DNA of 5,389 nucleotides from an uncultured bacterium (GTDB lineage Bacteria; Patescibacteriota; Minisyncoccia; Phycocordibacterales; CAIZIN01), in NCBI GenBank assembly GCA_903933085.1, contig CAIZIN010000065.1, positions 1-5,389 of the forward strand, given 5' to 3'. Every line of letters begins with the position of its first letter. Within the stretch, counting starts at the first letter, position 1. Shown one piece after another: positions 1 through 5,367 of this stretch. The notes under the pieces are model-generated. The model worked only from the letters and a program-made list of their open reading frames with translations, was not told the DNA's origin and made no database searches. Position numbers and translations under genes: made by a program.

Positions 1-37
1 GAAAATGATTAATAAATAAATTTAATTTATATATACT
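1..37 (+). promoter_or_regulatory. AT-only spacer upstream of murG, possible -10 element
   Basis: Only three or four of these 37 bases are G or C. All three forward frames hit a stop between positions 6 and 19, so any upstream plus-strand gene ends by there. TATATA at 28-33 lies four bases before the murG ATG and could act as a -10 box giving a near-leaderless mRNA. Such AT-rich sequence matches -10 boxes by chance, and no -35 or Shine-Dalgarno site is seen. murG may equally be read from an upstream promoter outside the window. Confidence 0.25.
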
Positions 38-1162
38 ATGAAGATATTATTAACGGGAGGCGGTACTGGTGGACATTTTTATCCACTTATTGCTGTAGCT
101 CAAGAACTACATACTGTTGCTAAGGAAAAGAAACTTTTAAATTCGGAGTTATATTTTATGTCAGATGCTCCTTATAATAAAAGTATATTATTTGATAATG
201 GGATTGAATTTATAAAGGTTCCAACAGGTAAATACCGTAGATATTTTTCTTTGCTAAATATATTAGATATTTTCAAAACTGCCTATGGTGTAGTGTACGG
301 ATTCTTTAGAGTATTCTCTGTTTATCCAGATGTTATTTTTAGTAAAGGTGGGTACGCAAGTTTCCCAGCACTTGTGGCTGGAAAAATTCTTGGTATACCA
401 ATAATTATTCACGAGTCAGACACAGTTCCGGGAAAAGTGAGTCTTTGGGCTGGAAAATTTGCAGAAAAAATAGCCCTTTCATATCCTGAAGCGGAAAGTT
501 ATTTTCCTGCTGGTAAGGTTGCATGGACTGGGAATCCATTAAGAAAAGAGGTTACTCTTTCTATAGACAAAAAAGCTCAAGAATTTTTTGATCTCGAGGA
601 TTCCTCACCGATCATTCTCGTTTTGGGAGGTTCTCAGGGTTCTGGAATAATCAACGATGCATTATTAGATGCTTTACCTCAATTAGTCTCTAAATATCAA
701 ATTATACATCAGACTGGAACTAGAAATATTAAAGAAGTTTCATCAACGGCTAAATTAATTCTGAATGATCATCACATTGCTCGGTATAAACCATTAGAAT
801 ATTTAAGTCCTCTTGATCTTCGTGTAGCCGCTGGAGGCGCTTCTCTAGTTATTACAAGAGCAGGCTCAACACTTTTTGAAATTGCTGTTTGGGGCGTCCC
901 AGCTATTGTTATTCCAATTTCTTCTTCTAATGGGGATCATCAAAGAAAAAATGCTTTTGCATATGCTCGAACTGGTGCAGCTGTGGTAATTGAGGAGAAT
1001 AATTTGACCTCAGAAATTTTATTAGCTCAAATTGAAACTCTTATGGGGAATGTGTTGTTGCGTCAAAAAATGACAGCTGCCGCACGAACATTTGCTAAGC
1101 TCGATGCATCAAGAACGATCGCTGAAGAAATTATTAACATAGCTTTAACTCATGAACGATAA
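38..1162 (+). CDS. murG: MurG, UDP-GlcNAc transferase that forms lipid II
   Basis: The product is the peripheral inner-membrane glycosyltransferase (GT28 family, GT-B fold) that moves GlcNAc from UDP-GlcNAc onto undecaprenyl-PP-MurNAc-pentapeptide, the last cytoplasmic step of peptidoglycan precursor synthesis. At 374 residues it is slightly longer than E. coli MurG (355). The N-terminal lipid I domain has the glycine loop GGGTGGH (residues 7-13), SKGGYASFP (102-110), HESD (125-128, in place of HEQN) and GNPLR (165-169). The C-terminal nucleotide-sugar domain has GGSQG (197-201), TRAGSTLFEI (273-282, with the ribose-site Glu281) and DHQRKNA (300-306). All hallmark motifs are intact. The start is the first ATG, which places the glycine loop at the usual distance from the N terminus; no Shine-Dalgarno precedes it. 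The last 11 bp overlap gltX. The HESD and SSSNGDHQRKNA forms resemble Patescibacteria-type MurG, a resemblance recalled rather than searched. Confidence 0.97.
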   Translation: MKILLTGGGTGGHFYPLIAVAQELHTVAKEKKLLNSELYFMSDAPYNKSILFDNGIEFIKVPTGKYRRYFSLLNILDIFKTAYGVVYGFFRVFSVYPDVIFSKGGYASFPALVAGKILGIPIIIHESDTVPGKVSLWAGKFAEKIALSYPEAESYFPAGKVAWTGNPLRKEVTLSIDKKAQEFFDLEDSSPIILVLGGSQGSGIINDALLDALPQLVSKYQIIHQTGTRNIKEVSSTAKLILNDHHIARYKPLEYLSPLDLRVAAGGASLVITRAGSTLFEIAVWGVPAIVIPISSSNGDHQRKNAFAYARTGAAVVIEENNLTSEILLAQIETLMGNVLLRQKMTAAARTFAKLDASRTIAEEIINIALTHER

Positions 1163-2600
1163 TATGACTGAAAAGATTGTAACTCGGTTTGCTCCAAGTC
1201 CGACTGGTTTTATGCATGTGGGTGGTGTGAGAACTGCACTTTACGCATGGCTTTTTGCTAAAAAAAATAATGGAACAATGATTCTTCGAATTGAGGATAC
1301 CGATAAGGAAAGAGAGGTCGAAGGTTCTATTGAACATATAATTAAGTCTTTGAAATGGCTTGGTATTACTTGGGATGAGGGTCCTGATATTGGCGGACCA
1401 AATGCTCCGTATTTACAATCTCAAAGACTTGATTCATATAAAAAATATGCAAAAATTTTAGTTGAAAAAGGTTTAGCTTATGCAGATCCTTATTCTGAGG
1501 AGGAATTAGAGATTTTCAGAAAAAAAGCCGAAGAAGAAAAGAGGCCGTTTCTTTTTAGGGATCATCGTCCTCTAAATCCACCTGCATGGGATGGAACTCA
1601 ACCTTTGCGACTTAAGATAGTAAACGCTGAAAAAACAAAATGGCATGATCTTGTGCGTGGGGATTTGGAGGCTGGACCAGAAGCCTTGGACGATTTTATT
1701 TTGGTTAAAAGCGATGGTTATCCAACTTATAATTTTGCACATATAATTGATGATCTTCTAATGGGTGTAACCCATATTTTTAGGGCTGATGAGTTTATTT
1801 CCTCTACTCCAAAATTTATTGCTTTATATAATGCTTTAGAAATCAAAAGACCTGAGTTTGTTACTCTTCCGCCTATTATGGGTCCAGATGGAAAAAAGAA
1901 ACTTGGTAAAAGAGATGGGGCAAAAGATATTTTAGATTATCAAAAAGAAGGGTACTTACCAGAAGCTGTTATTAACTTTCTTTCACTTATAGGGTGGAAT
2001 CCGGGAGGTGAAAAAGAGATTTTTTCAGTTGATGAAATTATAGAATTATTTGAAATTGAAAAAATCCATACTGGTGGAGCAAAGTTTAATGAAGATAAAC
2101 TTCTTTGGACAAATAAAGAATATATAAAAAATAAAAGTGATATAGATTTTATTAAAGAAATAAAAGAAAGAAATCCTAGAAAAGATTTAACATTGGATGG
2201 TATCGAAAAAATTGTCCCAATCGTTAGAGAGAGAATTGCAATTTGGTCGGATATAAGTCTTATGTGGCAAAATGGAGAATTACAATTTTTCTTTGAAAAA
2301 CCAATTTATGAGAAAGCACTGTTGCTTCCAAAAGGTACAAATGATAACTCGGTAACAGCTAAGCATCTACTAAAAGTTAAAGAAATTTTAGAGAATAATG
2401 TTGATTGGAGTGCAGAATCAATTAAGAATGATTTATGGGATTATGCATCAGAAGTGGGGAGGGGGAATGTCCTCTGGCCTCTCAGAACCTGTTTGACAGG
2501 TAGGGATAAGTCCCCTGATCCATTTACTGTTGCTGAGGTTTTGGGTAAAACAGAAACACTTTCAAGGGTTGGTGAGGCTATTAATCAACTTAACATTTGA
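1152..2600 (+). CDS. gltX: Glutamyl-tRNA synthetase (class I), zinc-less type
   Basis: The enzyme charges tRNA(Glu) with glutamate in the cytoplasm, and in organisms without GlnRS often also tRNA(Gln) ahead of GatCAB. It has 482 residues, normal for bacterial GluRS. The Rossmann domain starts with FAPSPTGFMHVGG (13-25), which contains the HIGH-type motif at 22-25, and RIEDTD lies at 46-51. DGYPTYNFAHIIDD (188-201) and RADEFISSTPK (211-221) match the catalytic core. The KMSKS equivalent is KKLGKR (249-254), where KLSKR is usual. The C-terminal anticodon-binding half ends with GNVLWPLR (438-445) and SPDPF (454-458). The Cys-x-Cys zinc site of E. coli-type enzymes is absent: the equivalent stretch near 110-118 reads AYADPYSEE. 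The start overlaps the end of murG by 11 bp; a second in-frame ATG at 1164 is an equally good start, and neither has a Shine-Dalgarno. Whether it is discriminating cannot be judged here. Confidence 0.97.
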   Translation: MNDNMTEKIVTRFAPSPTGFMHVGGVRTALYAWLFAKKNNGTMILRIEDTDKEREVEGSIEHIIKSLKWLGITWDEGPDIGGPNAPYLQSQRLDSYKKYAKILVEKGLAYADPYSEEELEIFRKKAEEEKRPFLFRDHRPLNPPAWDGTQPLRLKIVNAEKTKWHDLVRGDLEAGPEALDDFILVKSDGYPTYNFAHIIDDLLMGVTHIFRADEFISSTPKFIALYNALEIKRPEFVTLPPIMGPDGKKKLGKRDGAKDILDYQKEGYLPEAVINFLSLIGWNPGGEKEIFSVDEIIELFEIEKIHTGGAKFNEDKLLWTNKEYIKNKSDIDFIKEIKERNPRKDLTLDGIEKIVPIVRERIAIWSDISLMWQNGELQFFFEKPIYEKALLLPKGTNDNSVTAKHLLKVKEILENNVDWSAESIKNDLWDYASEVGRGNVLWPLRTCLTGRDKSPDPFTVAEVLGKTETLSRVGEAINQLNI

Positions 2601-3874
2601 TGCTAAATTTTCAAATTCTAAAAAAAATAATTATTGTAATTTTTTTGTGCACCTTTTTTACGGGTGTAGTTTTTGCTGAGACGGTAGATGATCTGAATAA
2701 GAAAATCTCTGATCAAAAAGGAAAACTTGAACAGCTTGATGCCGAAATAAAAAAAATTAATTCAGATTTACAAACTACTGGAGTTGAAAAAAGCACACTT
2801 CAATCTACTTTAAAAACCCTAGAATCTTCCAGAAAAAAACTTGAAAAAGACATAAATTATACTCAAGGAAATATTTCTTTGACAAATTTAAATATAAATA
2901 AGCTTGCATTTTCTATAGATGATAAAAATCAAAAAATTGAAGAGGGGAGAAGAGCGATGGGGAAAAGCATAAGAGTCTTATCTGAAATAGATTCTATCTC
3001 ACCTCTTGAAATTATTTTATCAAATCAGAGTATGGGTGATGTTTGGAATTATGCTCAAGCTCTCGTGACCGTGAATCATGAAGTTCAGGGGAATATTCGT
3101 GAACTTCAGGGGCTTGCTCGTGATCTTGAAGCCGATAAGCAAGCTACAGAAGTGAAGAAAAAAGAGCTCGAAAATCAAAAAAAACTTTTAGGTGCACAAA
3201 AACAAACCGTGGAAGTGACCAAGCAGGAAAAAACTCAAGTCCTTAAAGAAACACAAAATAAAGAATCGCTATATCAAAAACAACTTGCAACCAAAAAAGC
3301 TCAGAAAGAGGCTTTCGAAAAAGCACTCTTTGACTTCGAACAACAACTAAAGATTAAAGTTGATCCAAGTAGTTATGCTGGAGCTAAATCTGGAATTTTT
3401 GGTTGGCCCCTTGTTAAAACAGTTATTACTCAACTTTTTGGATCAACAGCAGACTCAAAACGTTTATACACATCAGGTACGCATAATGGTGTCGATTTTG
3501 GAATACCAGTTGGTACGTCAGTTAATGCTGTATTGGCTGGTACTGTAACAGCTACGGGTAATACAGATCTTCAGTCTGGGTGTTATTCATATGGTAAGTG
3601 GGTTCTTTTAAAACATTCAAACGGCCTTTCTACACTCTATGGACATCTTTCCTCAATTGCAGTATCTCCAGGTAATTCTGTAGATAAAGGAGAGCGTATT
3701 GGACTTTCAGGCAATACAGGCTATTCAACTGGTCCACATCTTCATCTTACAGTTTTTGCTACACAAGGTATGCGAGTTCAAATATATTCATCAAGTATTG
3801 GATGTAAAAAAGTTACAATCCCTATTGCTGATAAAAGTGCATACTTAGATCCGATGGTGTATTTACCGCATTAG
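2600..3874 (+). CDS. Secreted coiled-coil M23 (LytM) peptidoglycan endopeptidase
   Basis: This is predicted to be an exported zinc metallopeptidase that cuts peptide cross-links of peptidoglycan. It has 424 residues. A signal peptide has a Lys pair, a hydrophobic core (about 9-22) and a likely cut after VFA (24-26). A Lys/Glu/Gln-rich coiled coil covers about 28-255, broken near 134-149 by SPLEIILSNQSMGDVW, the kind of turn seen in the EnvC, PcsB and CwlO helical hairpins. The C-terminal M23 domain (about 265-424) keeps every catalytic residue: zinc ligands His295 and Asp299 (HNGVD), His349 (YGH), and HLH at 380-382. Unlike EnvC it should therefore be catalytic itself. Cys328 and Cys402 flank the core and could form a disulfide. 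ATG at 2600 shares one base with the gltX stop (TGATG); an in-frame TTG at 2597 is possible but less likely. FtsEX control and a division role are inferences from the coil. Confidence 0.93.
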   Translation: MLNFQILKKIIIVIFLCTFFTGVVFAETVDDLNKKISDQKGKLEQLDAEIKKINSDLQTTGVEKSTLQSTLKTLESSRKKLEKDINYTQGNISLTNLNINKLAFSIDDKNQKIEEGRRAMGKSIRVLSEIDSISPLEIILSNQSMGDVWNYAQALVTVNHEVQGNIRELQGLARDLEADKQATEVKKKELENQKKLLGAQKQTVEVTKQEKTQVLKETQNKESLYQKQLATKKAQKEAFEKALFDFEQQLKIKVDPSSYAGAKSGIFGWPLVKTVITQLFGSTADSKRLYTSGTHNGVDFGIPVGTSVNAVLAGTVTATGNTDLQSGCYSYGKWVLLKHSNGLSTLYGHLSSIAVSPGNSVDKGERIGLSGNTGYSTGPHLHLTVFATQGMRVQIYSSSIGCKKVTIPIADKSAYLDPMVYLPH

Positions 3875-3876
3875 AT

Positions 3877-3911
3877 ATGGAACATGGAACATACAACATG
3901 GAGCATAGAAC
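3877..3911. repeat. Five tandem copies of a heptamer (ATGGAAC consensus)
   Basis: Starting three bases after the M23 stop, the sequence reads ATGGAAC, ATGGAAC, ATACAAC, ATGGAGC, ATAGAAC, followed by AG. The 7-bp period is exact and each copy differs from the consensus by at most two bases. The array is outside any supported gene. It resembles in design the short tandemly repeated heptamers (STRR) described in heterocystous cyanobacteria, but the unit is different and no relationship is implied. Confidence 0.85.
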
Positions 3912-3956
3912 AGTAACGAAGATATAATAAAGTTCAAAAAAAATATCTGCATTGTC

Positions 3957-3976
3957 ATTCTTGCGAATGCGAGAAT
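3957..3976. repeat. 20-bp palindrome like dispersed dRS3/REP elements
   Basis: The arms ATTCTTGC (3957-3964) and GCGAGAAT (3969-3976) form an 8-bp stem with one G-T wobble and a GAAT loop. The size and ends match the layout of the Neisseria dRS3 repeat (ATTCCC, eight bases, GGGAAT) and the GTCATTC...GAATCC palindromes scattered in many bacterial genomes, with some drift in the arms. GC content is above that of the flanks. It could be a mobile or REP-like unit; a multi-copy nature cannot be shown from one window. Confidence 0.55.
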
Positions 3977-3984
3977 CCGTGTTA

Positions 3985-3998
3985 ATCTATAAATAGAT
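3985..3998. promoter_or_regulatory. Inverted repeat and candidate -10 before the 71-codon ORF
   Basis: ATCTAT and ATAGAT form perfect 6-bp arms around AA, ending three bases before the ATG at 4002. TATAAA (3988-3993) in its middle could be a -10 box with the start codon eight bases downstream, giving a leaderless or near-leaderless mRNA. A second option is TGTTAATCT (3980-3988) as an extended -10. No convincing -35 is seen. An operator role for the inverted repeat is speculation. Confidence 0.3.
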
Positions 3999-4001
3999 GT
4001 T

Positions 4002-4217
4002 ATGAGCACTAAAAAAACACAACAAGAAAGGCAGCTTACTGGAAAAGAAATTAGCACTCCAAGAGTGGGTCTGTGTCGGCCGGTTTTTAAGACTCAGGAT
4101 GAGTGCGATAAATTCTTTAATGATTTTAGGGAATCCGTCGCGGCTGATATTTATAAAATGCAAAGAGCCCGTTTCATTGGAGAAATTAATATACGGAGAG
4201 AAATTCCGTGGCTCTAA
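4002..4217 (+). CDS. Small hypothetical protein, 71 residues
   Basis: No family is recognised. The product is soluble and charged, with a Lys/Gln/Arg-rich start (residues 1-12), Cys25 and Cys35, a likely helix about 30-55 (KTQDECDKFFNDFRE and onward) and a basic tail near 54-67 (KMQRARF, INIRRE) ending in PWL. There is no signal peptide or membrane span. The ORF is supported by its coding-like composition, a clear ATG, and a strong terminator in the same direction that begins on its stop codon. No Shine-Dalgarno precedes it. An ATG TTA TGA triplet run at 3997-4005 overlaps its start. It may be the last cistron of the upstream run, since no terminator separates them, or have its own promoter in the inverted repeat. 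A minus-strand ORF over the same bases is judged a shadow because the terminator points the other way. Confidence 0.6.
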   Translation: MSTKKTQQERQLTGKEISTPRVGLCRPVFKTQDECDKFFNDFRESVAADIYKMQRARFIGEINIRREIPWL

Positions 4218-4250
4218 GACAATCATACAATGGTTGTCTTTTTTTATTTT
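4216..4250 (+). terminator. Rho-independent terminator overlapping the stop codon
   Basis: AAGACAATCA (4216-4225) pairs with TGGTTGTCTT (4231-4240) over ten positions with one T-G wobble and a five-base loop, followed by TTTTTATTTT (4241-4250). The first two stem bases are the last two bases of the TAA stop of the 71-codon ORF. The T tail is only on the plus-strand side, so the terminator serves plus-strand transcripts: the small ORF and possibly the whole run from murG. Confidence 0.88.
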
Positions 4251-4257
4251 AAATTAC

Positions 4258-4266
4258 TGATATAAT
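4258..4266 (+). promoter_or_regulatory. Extended -10 promoter placed for a leaderless mRNA
   Basis: TGATATAAT is a perfect extended -10 (TGn plus TATAAT). It directly follows the terminator, so it must start a new transcript. The -10 hexamer ends six bases before the ATG at 4273, so the usual start about seven bases downstream falls on or next to the A of the ATG. The nearest -35-like hexamer, TTGTCT at 4234-4239, is inside the terminator stem with a 21-bp spacer, too long to be convincing; the extended -10 may make it unnecessary. Confidence 0.75.
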
Positions 4267-4272
4267 TTAGTT

Positions 4273-4551
4273 ATGAAAACTTTAAATAAGGGTTTTATGG
4301 GAATAATTGTTTTAATAATTATTGCAATATTACTTCTAAGTTATCTTAATTTTGATCTTAAAAAAATATTTTCTTCAGAAGCTGTTAAAAATAATTTTGC
4401 TTTTGCTTGGGAAATGATTACATATGCTTGGGATAATTTTTTATCAAAACCATGGTCTTTTATTTGGGAAAATGCATTTAAACCAGTATTTAATATGATG
4501 TGGAACGGATTTCTTGCCGGATTAGAGGGGATTAAAAATTCACCAAAGTAA
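4273..4551 (+). CDS. Small Trp-rich single-span membrane protein, 92 residues
   Basis: Function is unknown. A short N terminus with Lys2 and Lys6 leads into one strongly hydrophobic span (about 8-25, rich in Ile and Leu), suggesting N-in/C-out topology. The remaining 65 residues are aromatic and amphipathic, with five Trp (46, 53, 61, 65, 77). Two copies of a W-(D/E)-N...KP...W module can be seen at 53-65 and 65-77, sharing Trp65. The tail is soluble (GLEGIKNSPK). From memory, Parcubacteria often encode short proteins of this design (hydrophobic helix, then Trp-rich amphipathic helices); none with known function comes to mind. The gene has its own promoter just upstream and no Shine-Dalgarno, so its mRNA is probably leaderless. 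It is flanked by terminators and is therefore monocistronic. A holin-like or membrane-stress role is conceivable but unsupported. Confidence 0.8.
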   Translation: MKTLNKGFMGIIVLIIIAILLLSYLNFDLKKIFSSEAVKNNFAFAWEMITYAWDNFLSKPWSFIWENAFKPVFNMMWNGFLAGLEGIKNSPK

Positions 4552-4585
4552 GTTAAAATAATTTACGAAAATCTCAAGTATTTCA

Positions 4586-4627
4586 TAAAAAAATAACCAC
4601 AATATCGAGATAAGCTCGGTATGGTGG
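4586..4627 (-). terminator. Intrinsic terminator of the minus-strand gene
   Basis: CCACAATATCGAG (4597-4609) and CTCGGTATGGTGG (4615-4627) pair over 13 positions with one mismatch and one wobble around an ATAAG loop. Read on the minus strand, the hairpin is followed by TTATTTTTTTA (4596-4586), a typical U tract. It lies 20 bases past the stop of the convergent gene. There is no T run on the plus side, so efficient stopping of the 92-residue gene's transcript here is less certain; no other plus-strand terminator is seen in 4552-4646. Confidence 0.8.
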
Positions 4628-4646
4628 CTACTATATGAAGATTGTG

Positions 4647-5255
4647 TTACTCCATTGAATTAAGAATTATTTTCAAAATTTCTTTTGGGCTCAGTTTTGA
4701 AATATCAACTCCTTCTGGGAGTTGAGCTTTAATTACGTGGGGCTCAATATGAACTATGTTTTTTGGCATAAGTACCGATGTGAGTTGTGATAATGGGCTG
4801 TACTTATCATTACGAGTGTTGTCTTTTCTGCAATGGACTTTGTAACCGCTACGAATCGCAAAGAAAGGCATTTCAGCAGGTCTCTCGAATTGAAGTTCAA
4901 TTAAACTAAATAACATTCGGTCAGCCGCCTTAAATTTTCTGTAAGATGGCCTAAGTTCCAAAAATAGGTCTTGGAACTTTGAATTATAACTAGTCATAAT
5001 CCACCCTGGTAAATCTGAATCATTTTCCTCAACATCATCTTTAAAACAGGTAAGGAGATCAATGGTTTTTTGAATCAATTCGTCTGTTTTCTGACAGTAT
5101 ATTTCTCTTATGATCCAAAGTTTACACAGCTCCGAGGGAAGAGTTCCTATGTAATGATCATTTGCATCCCGAGTTTTCACCGGAGCGTATTTTTTATCTT
5201 TCGCGTCTAAACCTTTGTATTCTTCAATTAATTCTGTAAGCAGACTCGTATTCAT
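4647..5255 (-). CDS. Hypothetical protein of 202 residues, no family recognised
   Basis: The product appears soluble: there is no signal peptide or membrane span. The N-terminal part looks helical (MNTSLLTELIEEYKG, then about 38-75 with SELCKLWIIREIYCQKTDEL). An acidic linker (72-82, KDDVEENDSDL) leads to a second helical part (about 93-125, including LRPSYRKFKAADRMLFSLIEL). A region of probable strands (130-145, FFAIRSGYKVHCRK) follows, and the end, LPEGVDISKLSPKEILKIIL, may be a separate small helix. Cys44, Cys54, Cys70 and Cys142 are not arranged as an obvious zinc finger. Length, codon-like composition, own promoter and own terminator all support a real, separately regulated gene. The ATG at 5255 is the first in-frame start; no Shine-Dalgarno is present (ACCAAACAAA just upstream). 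No catalytic motif was found, and its role cannot be inferred from neighbours because it is convergent with them. Confidence 0.8.
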   Translation of the reverse strand: MNTSLLTELIEEYKGLDAKDKKYAPVKTRDANDHYIGTLPSELCKLWIIREIYCQKTDELIQKTIDLLTCFKDDVEENDSDLPGWIMTSYNSKFQDLFLELRPSYRKFKAADRMLFSLIELQFERPAEMPFFAIRSGYKVHCRKDNTRNDKYSPLSQLTSVLMPKNIVHIEPHVIKAQLPEGVDISKLSPKEILKIILNSME

Positions 5256-5333
5256 TTTGTTTGGTGTACTGTTTTTGATCTTTATGTATATCTTGTAACC
5301 CTGTGCTAATTGATATCCACTAAGATCTTGGCT
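5256..5333 (-). promoter_or_regulatory. 5' untranslated leader of the 202-residue gene, about 78 nt
   Basis: Between the predicted transcription start (about 5333) and the ATG there is an unusually long leader for this window. It contains an 8-bp perfect palindrome AAGATCTT (5322-5329), too tight for an RNA hairpin and so more like a dimer-binding site, and GATATC near 5311-5316. I see no riboswitch fold, no T-run attenuator and no Shine-Dalgarno. A second promoter within it cannot be ruled out (TATACA-like bases near 5284-5289). Confidence 0.35.
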
Positions 5334-5339
5334 GTATAT

Positions 5340-5367
5340 AAATTAACACATATTTATATATTGTCAA
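5340..5367 (-). promoter_or_regulatory. Sigma70-type promoter of the 202-residue gene
   Basis: On the minus strand a perfect TTGACA -35 (5367-5362) is followed after 16 bp by TAATTT (5345-5340), which keeps the key T1, A2 and T6 of a -10 and is preceded by TGT (5348-5346), an extended -10. This is the only perfect -35 noticed in the spacers. The surrounding bases are AT-rich, so the exact -10 could shift by a few positions. Confidence 0.65.

Larger units (their letters stand above)
3875..4001. other. Repeat-packed spacer after the murG-gltX-M23 run
   Basis: This 127-bp gap contains, in order, five tandem heptamers, an A-rich stretch with a TATAAT hexamer (3923-3928) that lacks a -35 partner, a 20-bp palindrome and a 14-bp inverted repeat running up to the next ATG. 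There is no intrinsic terminator on the plus strand: the palindrome is not followed by a T run. Upstream transcription may therefore continue into the next ORF. Minus-strand frames across it are low-complexity and look like repeat translations, not genes. Confidence 0.7.

Noticed and set aside
1134..1337. Minus-strand ORF of 67 codons
   Set aside because: It lies wholly over the murG end and the gltX catalytic start, which are certain genes; the translation has no domain features.
3360..3548. Plus-strand ORF of 62 codons
   Set aside because: It is an alternative frame inside the M23 catalytic domain, whose frame carries all the catalytic residues.
3923..3928. TATAAT hexamer as a promoter for the 71-codon ORF
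   Set aside because: There is no -35 or TG extension, and it is over 70 bases from the ATG; other -10 candidates lie closer.
3920..3948. AGATAT ... ATATCT inverted repeat with a 17-base A-rich loop
   Set aside because: Six AT-rich base pairs with a long loop are expected by chance in this composition.
3877..3976. CRISPR array
   Set aside because: The tandem units are 7 bp with no spacers, and no cas genes are present.
3863..4057. Minus-strand ORF of 64 codons with hydrophobic stretches
   Set aside because: It is a translation of the heptamer array and the palindrome (the TRILAFARMT-type string is typical of read-through of such repeats) and overlaps two plus-strand genes at its ends.
3987..4226. 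Minus-strand ORF of 79 codons opposite the 71-codon ORF
   Set aside because: The terminator at its 5' end points in the plus direction, and its promoter region would be the terminator itself; the plus-strand frame has the more protein-like composition.
4552..4585. Terminator for the 92-residue gene just after its stop
   Set aside because: Only a 4-5 bp AT stem (GTAA...TTAC) without a T tract can be drawn.
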